A DNA stretch of 64,000 nucleotides from Chelativorans sp. (lineage in GTDB: Bacteria; Pseudomonadota; Alphaproteobacteria; Rhizobiales; Rhizobiaceae): NCBI RefSeq assembly GCF_031180965.1, contig NZ_JAPSLH010000022.1:1-64000 (forward strand), read 5' to 3'. The notes under the pieces are model-generated. The model did no database searches. It was not told where the DNA came from and was given only the letters and a program-made list of their open reading frames with translations. Shown here piece by piece: positions 1-8,448 of this stretch (position 1 is its first letter; every line of letters begins with the position of its first letter). Both the position numbers and the translations under genes were made by a program.

Positions 1-702
1 GGCAACCAGAAGATCTGCCATTCCACGTTCGACGAAATCCTCGTGGTGTTCAAGGACACGCTGCCGCCAAAAGCCGACAACACGATCGAAGTCGCCATGC
101 CCCTCGGCCTCTACACGGCCTGCAAGACGGAGGCGCCCTGCGGGCTGTGCTCGGTAGACGGTATCATCGGACTGCTCGATGTCCCGGATTATTTTCTCGA
201 TCCGGACCGGATGAAGGCGTCGCTCCTGTGGTTCGGCCGCGGCTATGTCGAGTATCAATTCCCCAACAACGCGAAACTCGCGGGAGCGGCAATCGACGGC
301 ATCGAATTCTCGATGGAGCTGTCGTCGGAGGTGCCTGGAACGAGCGCAAACTGGCCGTCCGACATCACGCTGTGGCTCAACGGGGTGGAAGTCGGCACCT
401 GGACGTCGCCGGGCGACTTCGGCGATAAGCGCGGGGTATATACGCCGCATTGGTGGAAGCTGAAGGGCTCCCAATACGGCATGCTCAAGACGTGGTCGAT
501 CAACGGGACCGGCTCCTATATCGACGGGATGAAAATCTCTGGCGTCACCATCGACGCGCTCGACCTTTCCAGTCACCACTCAATCCGGATGCGGATCGGA
601 ATCCGCGAAGATGCCCGGCATCCCGGCGGCGTGAACATTTTCGGGCGCGGCTTCGGGAACTATGACCAGGACATCATCATGCGGATCAACATGAAGCGGT
701 AG
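1..702 (+). CDS. ArsR-like transcriptional regulator (COG4189-like), 3' part
   Basis: The reading frame is open from the first base of the window, so the 5' end, presumably holding the winged-helix DNA-binding domain, lies outside. The visible 233 residues are the C-terminal beta-rich sensor half. They contain the stretches CGLCSVDGIIG, YFLDPDRMKASLLWFGRGY, NWPSDITLWLNGVE, GTWTSPGDFG and FGRGFGNYDQDI, which I recognise from the predicted ArsR-type regulators of COG4189. It sits 148 bases upstream of the GH51 arabinofuranosidase on the same strand, so it is the likely local regulator. No effector can be read from the sequence. Assignment is by remembered motif pattern, not by alignment. Confidence 0.6.
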   Translation, partial: GNQKICHSTFDEILVVFKDTLPPKADNTIEVAMPLGLYTACKTEAPCGLCSVDGIIGLLDVPDYFLDPDRMKASLLWFGRGYVEYQFPNNAKLAGAAIDGIEFSMELSSEVPGTSANWPSDITLWLNGVEVGTWTSPGDFGDKRGVYTPHWWKLKGSQYGMLKTWSINGTGSYIDGMKISGVTIDALDLSSHHSIRMRIGIREDARHPGGVNIFGRGFGNYDQDIIMRINMKR

Positions 703-726
703 CGGCAGAACCCACGCTGCTGCCGC
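702..726 (+). terminator. weak hairpin after the regulator gene
   Basis: A 7-bp stem (GCGGCAG / CTGCCGC) with an 11-base loop begins at the stop codon of the regulator gene. The tail is not T-rich, so it is at best a weak terminator or processing site. Confidence 0.2.
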
Positions 727-800
727 ATCTCGAACTCTTTCGCGTGGTTCAAACCGCGCGCGCACGGTTGACTTCGAACCGGAAACTAATCAGGATATTT

Positions 801-831
801 GATATGGATCGCGTAAGCCGATTTCCATATC
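801..831. promoter_or_regulatory. inverted repeat upstream of GH51 gene
   Basis: GATATGGA at 801-808 is the exact reverse complement of TCCATATC at 824-831, separated by 15 bases. It lies 20 bases before the GTG start of the arabinofuranosidase, where a regulator operator is expected. A TTGACT at 768-773 could be a -35 box, but no good -10 box lies at the right distance. The flanking ArsR-like protein is the natural candidate to bind here; that is inference. Confidence 0.4.
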
Positions 832-850
832 GGGCTGGAGGGAGGTCGCC

Positions 851-2362
851 GTGAAAGCTCGCGTCACCGCGCACAAGGATTACACCGTCGCAAAGATCGA
901 CGACCGCCTCTACGGCGCTTTTCTTGAGCACCTAGGCCGCGCGATCTATTCGGGCATATACGAGCCGGGGCATCCGACAGCGGACGAGAAGGGCTTCCGG
1001 GGCGACGTGATGGAGCTTGTCCGCGACCTCCAAGTGCCTGTCGTGCGGTATCCCGGCGGCAATTTCGTTTCCGCCTACAATTGGGAAGACGGGATCGGCC
1101 CGCGAGAGAACCGTCCGGTACGGCTCGATCTTGCCTGGCACACCAGCGAGCCGAACGAGGTGGGCATCCATGAATTTGCCGACTGGTGCCGTGCTGCCGG
1201 CACCAGCATGATGCTCGCCGTCAATCTCGGCTCGCGCGGGCTGGATGCCGCGCGCAACTTCCTCGAATACTGCAACCATCCCGGCGGGTCCTACTGGAGC
1301 GATCTGCGGGCCAAGAATGGGCAGCGCGAGCCCTGGAACGTGAAGCTTTGGTGCCTCGGCAATGAGATGGACGGGCCCTGGCAGATCGGCCACAAGGACG
1401 CGAATGAATATGGCAGGCTCGCCGCCGAAACCGCCAAGGCGATGCGCGCATACGACAAGTCGCTGGAGCTGGTGGTGTGCGGCTCGAGCAATGCCAACAT
1501 GCCGACCTATCCCGAATGGGAGCGGGTCGTGCTCGAGCATACCTATGAGACGGTGGATCACGTCTCCTTGCATATGTATTTCGCCAACCCGGAAAAGGAC
1601 ACGGGGAACTACCTGGCGCTCAACCACAAGCTCGACCGTTACATCGAGACAATCGCTTCCACTATCAATTACGTGAAGGCGAAGAAGCGTTCGAAGAAGG
1701 ACGTCTATATCTCCTTCGACGAATGGAATGTCTGGTACCATTCCCGCAAACAGGATCGCGCCATCCTCGATGGCGCCAATGGCTGGCCGGTGGCGCCGGC
1801 GCTTCTCGAGGACATCTATAATTTCGAAGACGTGCTTCAGGTCGGTTGCATCATCAACACCTTCATCCGCCGCTCCGACGTTGTGAAGATCGCCTGCATT
1901 GCGCAGTTGGTGAATGTCATCGCCCCGATCATGACCGAGAAAGGCGGAGCGGCCTGGCGGCAGACGACCTACTACCCTTATTATTTCGCATCCATCTATG
2001 GGCGTGGCACGGCTCTCAACCTGCTGGTGGAGTCGCCCGGCTACGACAGCGAACACGATGACAACGTGCCATACGTCGATATCTCGGGCGTCCACAACGA
2101 AGAGGAGGGGACGCTCACCTTTTTCCTCGTCAACCGGAACGGCGAGGAGGCAGTTGACCTAGAAGTCCGTCTCCAGGGCTTCACGGGTGGCATGGTGACC
2201 GACCATCAGATGATGACGAACTCAGATCTTGAAGCCGTGAACACTGCTGCGAACCAGCAGAATGTAATTCCGCGCCGCGGCTCCGGCGCCAGCGTCACCG
2301 ACGGGCTCCTCACGGTCTCCCTGCCGGCATACTCGTATCAGATGATCCGCATCAAGCTTTGA
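851..2362 (+). CDS. abfA: alpha-L-arabinofuranosidase, GH51 family
   Basis: The protein has 503 residues, the usual GH51 length. GH51 enzymes release non-reducing terminal alpha-L-arabinofuranose from arabinan, arabinoxylan or derived oligosaccharides with retention of configuration. The family start motif YGAFLEHLGRAIYSGIYEPG is at 21-40. The acid/base Glu is E172 in CLGNEMDGPWQ and the nucleophile Glu is E291 in SFDEWNVWYH. A C-terminal beta domain ends at the stop. There is no signal peptide, so it acts in the cytoplasm on imported oligosaccharides. The GTG start is chosen because a GGAGGGAGG ribosome-binding site lies just before it. The ABC transporter that follows on the same strand probably supplies its substrate. 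The family call is firm; the exact linkage preference is not known. Confidence 0.93.
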   Translation: MKARVTAHKDYTVAKIDDRLYGAFLEHLGRAIYSGIYEPGHPTADEKGFRGDVMELVRDLQVPVVRYPGGNFVSAYNWEDGIGPRENRPVRLDLAWHTSEPNEVGIHEFADWCRAAGTSMMLAVNLGSRGLDAARNFLEYCNHPGGSYWSDLRAKNGQREPWNVKLWCLGNEMDGPWQIGHKDANEYGRLAAETAKAMRAYDKSLELVVCGSSNANMPTYPEWERVVLEHTYETVDHVSLHMYFANPEKDTGNYLALNHKLDRYIETIASTINYVKAKKRSKKDVYISFDEWNVWYHSRKQDRAILDGANGWPVAPALLEDIYNFEDVLQVGCIINTFIRRSDVVKIACIAQLVNVIAPIMTEKGGAAWRQTTYYPYYFASIYGRGTALNLLVESPGYDSEHDDNVPYVDISGVHNEEEGTLTFFLVNRNGEEAVDLEVRLQGFTGGMVTDHQMMTNSDLEAVNTAANQQNVIPRRGSGASVTDGLLTVSLPAYSYQMIRIKL

Positions 2363-2524
2363 GTGCGTCCCGGGACGACCGCCACCGGAGCTCTGTATCA
2401 GAGTTTCAGGTTTACATCAGATTATCCGTTGACAAGCGGGCGGTGTTGGTGAAGCATGATCGTCGGTGCTGGCAGAGCACCTGCGACCGGGACGCCCGGG
2501 GCGTTCCGCCTAGGGAGGAAACCG

Positions 2525-4435
2525 ATGCGAAAGCTGATGACGCTTCTGGCGTCGCTGCTCGTCGCTTCACTGGCCATTGGCGGGATCGCCAGAGGTCAGG
2601 AAGAGGCCGCCGCGCCGCCGCTGAATGAATTTCCACGCGAAGAAACGCTGATCATCAACAACCCCGAGCCGCCGGCGATCAATCCGGGCATGTTCAACAT
2701 GTGGGTTGCTGGCAACGGCGCCGCGTGGTCGAACGGCCTGCATCAGCTGGTGCTCGATACGCTCTGGTTCATCGATCCCGACGCGGGGCTCGACGGCGCG
2801 CTCTATAACCAGCTCGCCAAGGAGCGCTGGCAGTACAACGAAGATTTCACGGAAATGACGGTTCGCCTGCGCGAAGGCATTCTGTGGAGCGACGGGGAGG
2901 AATTCACAGCCGACGACGTGGTCTTCACGGTCGAGACGCAGATGAAGACGCCGGGGATGGTCTGGAGCGCGCCGTTCTCCCAATATGTCGAAAGCGTCAA
3001 GGCCGTCGACGACCACACCGTGCATTTCACGCTCAAGCAGCCGAACTCGCGCTTCCACTCCATTTTCTCGGTGCGCTGGAACGGCGCCTGGATCATGCCC
3101 GAGCACATCTTCTCAAAGGTGGAGGACGTCACGGCCTACGATTTCAATCCACCCGTCGGCCTTGGTCCCTATACGCTTCATTCCTACGATCCGAACGGCT
3201 ACTGGTATATTTGGCAGAAGCGTGAGGACTGGGACAAGACGGCGCTTGCAGAGTGGGGCGAGCCGGGTCCGAAATACGTGATCTACCGCTCCATTCCTTC
3301 GACCGATACGCGCTTGATCGAGATGGTCAACGGCAATCTCGACATGATTCACGATCTGACGCCGGAGGGCATGTTCAGCCTCGTCAAGCAGTCGCCCACC
3401 TCGCGCGGCTGGTTCCCGGGCTTCCCGTTTGCCCATCCGGACCCCACGCTGCCGATGGTGATCTTCAATCACCAGAACGAGAAGTTCCAGGACAAGCGGG
3501 TGCGCTGGGCGTTGGCGCTGATGCTCGATGCGCGGGCGATCTCGATGGCCTCCTATCGCGGCGCGGCCACGCTGTCGGCCATCGCCGTCCCGCCGACAGG
3601 AACGCATCCCAAGGACTATCATGCGCCCCTGCAGGACTGGCTCGTCAATTACGAGCTCGACACGGGCAAGCAGAAGATCAAGCCCTATGATCCGACGATC
3701 GGTCTGCAGATCGCTGACATGGTCCGCCCGCAATTCGGCGACCAAGTGCCAACCGACGAGGAGGCGATCCGCACTGCCTTCGGCTATGGCTGGTGGAAGC
3801 AGGACATCCAGGCGGCCACGGAGCTCCTGGAATCGGCCGGCTTCACCAAGCAGGGCAACCAATGGATGATGCCCAATGGCGAGCCGTTTGCCTTCAAGCT
3901 CACCACCTTCTCCGAGGGCGTCATCAACCGCATGGGCACGATGATTGCCCAGCAGTGGTCGCAGCAGGGCATTCAGGTCACGGCGGAAGCCGATCCGGAG
4001 ATCTACCGCTCGACCCTCCCGCTCGGCACCTACGAGGCGGCGACGGCGTGGTCTGTCGAGACCTGGGGCGGCGATCCAGATTTGAGCTTCTTCCTCGACA
4101 GCTGGCATTCCCAGTACGTCGCCGAGCCCGGAAAGCGCCAGCCGCACCGCAACTGGCAGCGCTGGAAGAACCCGAACCTCGACAAGATCATCGAAGAGGT
4201 GCGCAAGACGGAGTTTACCGATCCTCGCAATCTCGAACTCGGCCATGAATTCGTGAAGCTCATGGTAGACGAGATGCCGGTGATCCCGGTGATGTCGTTC
4301 AACGTATTCTCGGCCTATGACACCCGGTACTGGACCGGCTTTCCGACGGCCGAGGAAAGACCCTACGCCAACATCGTGACCAACTGGGCGAACTCCAAAT
4401 ACATCCTCACCCAGCTGAAGCCCACGAAGCAGTAG
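2525..4435 (+). CDS. ABC transporter substrate-binding protein, SBP_bac_5 (peptide class)
   Basis: The 636-residue periplasmic binding protein belongs to the peptide/nickel class. A Sec signal peptide covers about residues 1-24 (MRKLMTLLASLLVASLAIGG). Typical class features include the W-x-F-x-L-R-like segment YNEDFTEMTVRLREGILWSD and the WGGDPDLSFFLDSWHS region near the C terminus. At about 610 mature residues it is longer than most DppA proteins (about 510), as seen in members binding oligosaccharides. The start at 2525 follows GGAGG at about 2514. Because GH51 precedes it and permease and ATPase genes follow, the ligand is probably an arabino-oligosaccharide rather than a peptide. The rhizobial alpha-galactoside protein AgpA is a known precedent for sugar binding in this class. 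Confidence 0.85.
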   Translation: MRKLMTLLASLLVASLAIGGIARGQEEAAAPPLNEFPREETLIINNPEPPAINPGMFNMWVAGNGAAWSNGLHQLVLDTLWFIDPDAGLDGALYNQLAKERWQYNEDFTEMTVRLREGILWSDGEEFTADDVVFTVETQMKTPGMVWSAPFSQYVESVKAVDDHTVHFTLKQPNSRFHSIFSVRWNGAWIMPEHIFSKVEDVTAYDFNPPVGLGPYTLHSYDPNGYWYIWQKREDWDKTALAEWGEPGPKYVIYRSIPSTDTRLIEMVNGNLDMIHDLTPEGMFSLVKQSPTSRGWFPGFPFAHPDPTLPMVIFNHQNEKFQDKRVRWALALMLDARAISMASYRGAATLSAIAVPPTGTHPKDYHAPLQDWLVNYELDTGKQKIKPYDPTIGLQIADMVRPQFGDQVPTDEEAIRTAFGYGWWKQDIQAATELLESAGFTKQGNQWMMPNGEPFAFKLTTFSEGVINRMGTMIAQQWSQQGIQVTAEADPEIYRSTLPLGTYEAATAWSVETWGGDPDLSFFLDSWHSQYVAEPGKRQPHRNWQRWKNPNLDKIIEEVRKTEFTDPRNLELGHEFVKLMVDEMPVIPVMSFNVFSAYDTRYWTGFPTAEERPYANIVTNWANSKYILTQLKPTKQ

Positions 4436-4451
4436 GGTTCCCTCCCGAGAC

Positions 4452-4480
4452 GAGGCGCCCGGCTTGAAACCGGGCGCCTC
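4452..4480 (+). other. GC-rich hairpin between binding-protein and permease genes
   Basis: A perfect 11-bp stem (GAGGCGCCCGG / CCGGGCGCCTC) closes a 7-base loop in the 74-base gap between the binding-protein stop and the permease start. There is no T tract. A 3'-end stabiliser or partial terminator that keeps binding-protein mRNA in excess is likely. Confidence 0.6.
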
Positions 4481-4509
4481 CCGCCACCGACTGAGGACGA
4501 CGGGAGCAC

Positions 4510-5514
4510 ATGAGTACCTATCTCGTTTTCGCCCTGAAGAGATTTTTGCAGTTTCTCGCGGTCGTTTTCACCGGCGTGTCGGCCTCCTTTTTCATCGCGC
4601 ATCTCAGTCCCATCAGCCCGGTCGAAACCATCATCGGGCGGGTCAGCGGCCAGTCCGCCTTCAGCCCCGAGGCCGTCGAGTCGCTGCGGCAGACGCTGAC
4701 GGAGCTTTTCGGGCTCAACGTTCCGCTCCATGAGCAATATTTCAATTTCCTTCGCCGCTTCCTTGTCGGTGATCTAGGACCGTCTCTTCTCGCTTTTCCG
4801 ACGCCGGCGATGAAGCTAGTCGGGCTGGCGCTACCCTGGACCGTGGGGTTGCTCACCCTGTCCACGATCCTCACCTGGCTGGTCGGCAACATCCTCGGCG
4901 GCCTTGCCGGCTACTATCAGAACTCGCGCCTGCTCAAGGCCTTCGGCATTGTCGCCATCGGCGTTCAGCCCATCCCCTATTACATCGTGGCGTTCCTAAT
5001 GGTGATCATCTTCGGCTTCCTGTGGCCGGTGCTGCCGGTCTCCGGGGGCTTCGCGATGAATGTCAGGCCGTCATGGTCGCCGGAATTCGTCGGCTCGATC
5101 CTGCTCCATGGCATCTTGCCGGCCGCCTCGCTGGTGATCGTGGGGCTAGGCACCTGGTTCCTCGGCATGCGGGCGCTCGTCTCGAACATCGTCACGGAGG
5201 ATTACGTGACCTACGCCGAACTGGCGGGCGTGCGGCGCGAGCGGATTGTCTCATCCTACGTGATCCGCAACGCGATGGTGCCGCAGCTTACCGCGCTCGC
5301 CATGTCGCTCGGCGGCATCTTCTCGGGCACGATCATCACCGAACAGGTCTTCTCCTACCCTGGTCTTGGGACGCTCCTGGTGCGGGCCGTCAATGCCGGG
5401 GATTCGGCGGTGGTTCTCGCGGTCTCCTGTGTTGCGGTGATCGCGGTGGCGACCGCGATCCTTCTCATCGATCTTATCCATCCGCTGCTCGATCCGCGGA
5501 TCAGGGTGGAATAG
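4510..5514 (+). CDS. ABC transporter permease, DppB/OppB type
   Basis: A 334-residue inner-membrane protein with about six transmembrane helices. It opens with the DppB-type segment YLVFALKRFLQFLAVVFTGV. The EAA-loop region is near YAELAGVRRERIVSSYVIRN and is followed by the conserved TEQVFSYPGLG motif. It forms one half of the membrane channel with the next gene, whose start lies only 4 bases beyond this stop. The ATG follows a GGGAG ribosome-binding site. The context (GH51 upstream, SBP_bac_5 protein) points to oligosaccharide import. Confidence 0.88.
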   Translation: MSTYLVFALKRFLQFLAVVFTGVSASFFIAHLSPISPVETIIGRVSGQSAFSPEAVESLRQTLTELFGLNVPLHEQYFNFLRRFLVGDLGPSLLAFPTPAMKLVGLALPWTVGLLTLSTILTWLVGNILGGLAGYYQNSRLLKAFGIVAIGVQPIPYYIVAFLMVIIFGFLWPVLPVSGGFAMNVRPSWSPEFVGSILLHGILPAASLVIVGLGTWFLGMRALVSNIVTEDYVTYAELAGVRRERIVSSYVIRNAMVPQLTALAMSLGGIFSGTIITEQVFSYPGLGTLLVRAVNAGDSAVVLAVSCVAVIAVATAILLIDLIHPLLDPRIRVE

Positions 5515-5518
5515 CTGC

Positions 5519-6376
5519 ATGTTCAGCGTTTTCCGCGATCTCATCCGCTACAACATGGAGTTCGCCGTCGGTGTCGTCCTCGTCGGCGCGATCGTGCTGT
5601 TCTCGCTTCTGAGCTTCATATCGCCCGTCGATCCCACGGCCATCTATACGACCATACCGGACATGCCGCCCAGCGCGGAATACTGGTTCGGCACCAACTC
5701 GCGCGGACAGGATCTGTTCTGGCATCTGACCTTCGCCTTCCGCAACACCCTCTTTTTCGGGCTTTCGGTGGCGCTTCTGTCGCGCGTCATCTCGATCGCG
5801 GTCGGGCTGGCGGCCGGATATCTGGGGGGCTGGACAGACCGGGTGCTGATGTTCGTCAACGACATCTTCGTCGCGCTCCCGACCTTTCCAATCCTGGTCC
5901 TCTTCTACTTCGTCCTGCGCAGCGACCTCGACATGTTCAAGCTGGCCCTCATCATGGCCTGCTTCGGTTGGCCCTATGATGCGCGGCTCATACGCTCGGT
6001 GGCACTGGGGCTCAAGCATCGCGAGTTCACCCGGCACGCCGTCTTCGCGGGCATGTCGCCGGTCAAGATCATGTTCGAGGAGCACCTGCCATATGTGATG
6101 CCGATCGTCTTCGCGACAGCGATGGCCAATATGATCTGGTCGATCGGCCTCGAAGTGACGCTTGCGGTCCTCGGTTTCACCAACATCAACATCCCGACCG
6201 TCGGCACCGCGCTTTACTGGGCCAATAACCACTCAGCGATGGTTGTCGGGGTCTGGTGGTGGATCGTCATACCGGTCGTCCTGATCGTGCTCACCTTCCT
6301 CGGCCTCTTCCTGCTGGCCGTGTCAATGAACGAATATATCGATCCGCGCAGCCGGCTGCGCCGGATGGGAGCATGA
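5519..6376 (+). CDS. ABC transporter permease, DppC/OppC type
   Basis: A 285-residue inner-membrane permease and partner of the preceding DppB-type subunit. It has the short N-terminal membrane segment followed by the periplasmic stretch YWFGTNSRGQDLFWHLTFAF, typical of DppC (FGTDxxGRDxxSR in the family). About five further helices follow, with the EAA region near RHAVFAGMSPVKIMFEEHLP. The stop codon overlaps the ATG of the next ATPase gene (ATGA), indicating translational coupling in one operon. Confidence 0.88.
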   Translation: MFSVFRDLIRYNMEFAVGVVLVGAIVLFSLLSFISPVDPTAIYTTIPDMPPSAEYWFGTNSRGQDLFWHLTFAFRNTLFFGLSVALLSRVISIAVGLAAGYLGGWTDRVLMFVNDIFVALPTFPILVLFYFVLRSDLDMFKLALIMACFGWPYDARLIRSVALGLKHREFTRHAVFAGMSPVKIMFEEHLPYVMPIVFATAMANMIWSIGLEVTLAVLGFTNINIPTVGTALYWANNHSAMVVGVWWWIVIPVVLIVLTFLGLFLLAVSMNEYIDPRSRLRRMGA

Positions 6377-7410
6377 GCGTGACCACCGACATCCTCACCG
6401 TCGACCGGCTGAGAGCCTACTACCAGATGAACTATTTCGGCATCGAGCGCGAGGTGCGGGCCGTCGAAGACGTCACCATGCGGGTAAAGGCGAACGAGGT
6501 TTACGGCATCGCCGGCGAGAGCTCGTCCGGCAAGACCAGTCTCATCAAGGTGCTGGCCGCCGCCATCCGGCCGCCGCTCCGCGTTCTTGAAGGCTCGGTC
6601 ACCTATCGGTTCAACGGCAATCCGCTCGACATCACCCGTGCGGCAGAGGAGGAGATCGAAGCGGTCCGCTGGAGACATCTCTCCTATATAATGCAGGGCT
6701 CGATGAGCGTGCTCAATCCGGTGCGACGGATCGGCCGTATTTTCGAGGATTTCGCCTTTCGACCGATGGGCTTGAAACGCGATGCGTTTCGGGCGGCGGT
6801 CGAGGCGCACCTGGCCCGGCTGCATCTCGAGCCGGGCGTGATGAATTCCTACCCGCACGAGCTTTCCGGAGGGATGCGCCAGCGGGTCACGATCGCTCTT
6901 GCAACGGTCTGCCGGCCGGAATTCATTATCGCCGACGAGCCGACAACGGCGCTCGACGTGGTCGTCCAGAAGGATGTGCTCGCGATGATCCGCGAAGTGC
7001 AGCAGGCGCTTGGAAGCTCCGTCGTCTTCGTCACGCACGACATGGCGGTGCATGCCAGTATTGCCGACCGGCTTGCGATCGTCTATGCCGGCCGGATCGT
7101 GGAGGAAGCGCCGACGCGCACGATCTTCACGGCCGCGCGGCATCCCTATACGCGGCACCTGGTGGCCAGCCTGCCGCGCATTGGCGACACAAGTCCGAAG
7201 CCGTCGCTGGAGGGCAGGCCTCCAAGCCTTGCCGAGCCGCCGCCGGGCTGCCGCTTCCACCCACGCTGCCCAATCGCGATCGAGCGTTGCCGGAAGGAGG
7301 TGCCGATATTGGAGGAGTGGCCCGGCGAGCATCGCGTCGCCTGTTTCCGGGCCCACGAAGCGATACCCGCAGGGGAAATCTTGCACCTAAAGCGGGGATC
7401 TCTCCAGTGA
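6373..7410 (+). CDS. ABC transporter ATPase, DppD/OppD type
   Basis: A 345-residue ATP-binding subunit that powers the transporter at the inner face of the membrane. Walker A is GESSSGKT at 48-55, the signature is LSGGMRQRV, and Walker B with the D-loop is IIADEPTTALD. The C-terminal oligo_HPY segment PPPGCRFHPRCPIAIERC carries the Cys motif of the peptide class. The ATG is taken inside the ATGA overlap with the permease stop. The open frame continues upstream to 6256, but that part lies inside the permease gene. Confidence 0.9.
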   Translation: MSVTTDILTVDRLRAYYQMNYFGIEREVRAVEDVTMRVKANEVYGIAGESSSGKTSLIKVLAAAIRPPLRVLEGSVTYRFNGNPLDITRAAEEEIEAVRWRHLSYIMQGSMSVLNPVRRIGRIFEDFAFRPMGLKRDAFRAAVEAHLARLHLEPGVMNSYPHELSGGMRQRVTIALATVCRPEFIIADEPTTALDVVVQKDVLAMIREVQQALGSSVVFVTHDMAVHASIADRLAIVYAGRIVEEAPTRTIFTAARHPYTRHLVASLPRIGDTSPKPSLEGRPPSLAEPPPGCRFHPRCPIAIERCRKEVPILEEWPGEHRVACFRAHEAIPAGEILHLKRGSLQ

Positions 7411-8360
7411 CCCGGCCGCCCCTTCTCGATCTGCGTGACGTGACGAAGACCTTCAGCATGGGCGGCATGCTTTCGCGCCGGCACGTCGGCGCCGTCAACG
7501 GGGTGAGCTTCGCCCTTTCCGCCGAGAAGCCGGAGATCTTCACCATCATCGGCGAGTCGGGGTCGGGCAAGACCACGCTCGCCCGCATGATCCTCGGCAA
7601 CGAGGTGCCCACGAGCGGCGAGGTCCTGTTCGAGGGCGAGAACATCGCCGAAAGACGCGGTGCGGCACGGCTTGCCTTCATGGCCCGCGTGCAGCCTATC
7701 TTCCAGAACCCGTTCGAGGCTTTCAACCCGCTGAAGCGGGTCGACCGCTATCTCGCCTCCACGGCGCGCAGGTTCCTCGGAGCACGAAGCCGTGCGGAGA
7801 CCGAAACGCCCATGGACGAGGCGCTGCGGAAGGTCGGCTTGTCGTTGAAGGAGGTAAGCGGACGTTTTCCGCACGAGCTGTCCGGCGGGCAGCTCCAGCG
7901 CGTTGCAGTCGCGCGCGCCTTGATCTCCAAGCCGAGGGTCATCGTGGCGGACGAGCCCGTTTCCATGGTCGACGCATCGCTCAGAATGGCGATCGTCAAC
8001 CTCTTCCGGCGGCTGCGCGACGAGCTGGGCGTCACGATAATCTACATCACCCATGATCTTGCCACCGCCTATTACATCAGTGACCGCCTCATCATCATGC
8101 AGAAGGGATATGTGGTCGAGATGGGCCCCGCCCGCCCGATCCTCGATGCGCCCCGGCATCCCTATTCACAGCTCCTGAAGCGCTCGGTCCTTTCCTTCGA
8201 TGAATCGGGCGCAGGGCAGATCAAGCCCTCCGGTCGGGACGAGGTAGACCTGACGGCCGAATCGCTTATCGCTGGCCGGCTCGAGCCGGCGGAAGACGGG
8301 CGGTTCGTGCGGCTGAGCAAGCCCATCTTGGAACCGCGCCAGACAGCCGGCGCGTTGTAG
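7407..8360 (+). CDS. ABC transporter ATPase, DppF/OppF type
   Basis: A 317-residue second ATPase of the transporter. Walker A is GESGSGKT at 49-56, the signature is LSGGQLQRVAVARAL, and Walker B is VIVADEPVSMVD. The GTG start overlaps the previous stop (GTGA), so the two ATPases are coupled. The tail lacks the usual Cys cluster of the oligo_HPY domain. With the two permeases and the binding protein this completes a five-gene importer beside the arabinofuranosidase. The gene is followed by an 88-base gap and a convergent gene. Confidence 0.88.
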   Translation: MTRPPLLDLRDVTKTFSMGGMLSRRHVGAVNGVSFALSAEKPEIFTIIGESGSGKTTLARMILGNEVPTSGEVLFEGENIAERRGAARLAFMARVQPIFQNPFEAFNPLKRVDRYLASTARRFLGARSRAETETPMDEALRKVGLSLKEVSGRFPHELSGGQLQRVAVARALISKPRVIVADEPVSMVDASLRMAIVNLFRRLRDELGVTIIYITHDLATAYYISDRLIIMQKGYVVEMGPARPILDAPRHPYSQLLKRSVLSFDESGAGQIKPSGRDEVDLTAESLIAGRLEPAEDGRFVRLSKPILEPRQTAGAL

Positions 8361-8448
8361 AATGCGTGAGGCGCGGGTCGGCCGTCACCTCCGTCCTGCA
8401 GGAGCGGCTTGAGGTGTCTGCATGCTTAAGTTCGAGGGCGGCAGGAGT

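Noticed and set aside
2429-2460. A consensus TTGACA as promoter of the first binding-protein gene
   Set aside because: No acceptable -10 box lies at 16-18 bases; the nearest candidate needs a 20-base spacer, so I do not list it as a promoter.
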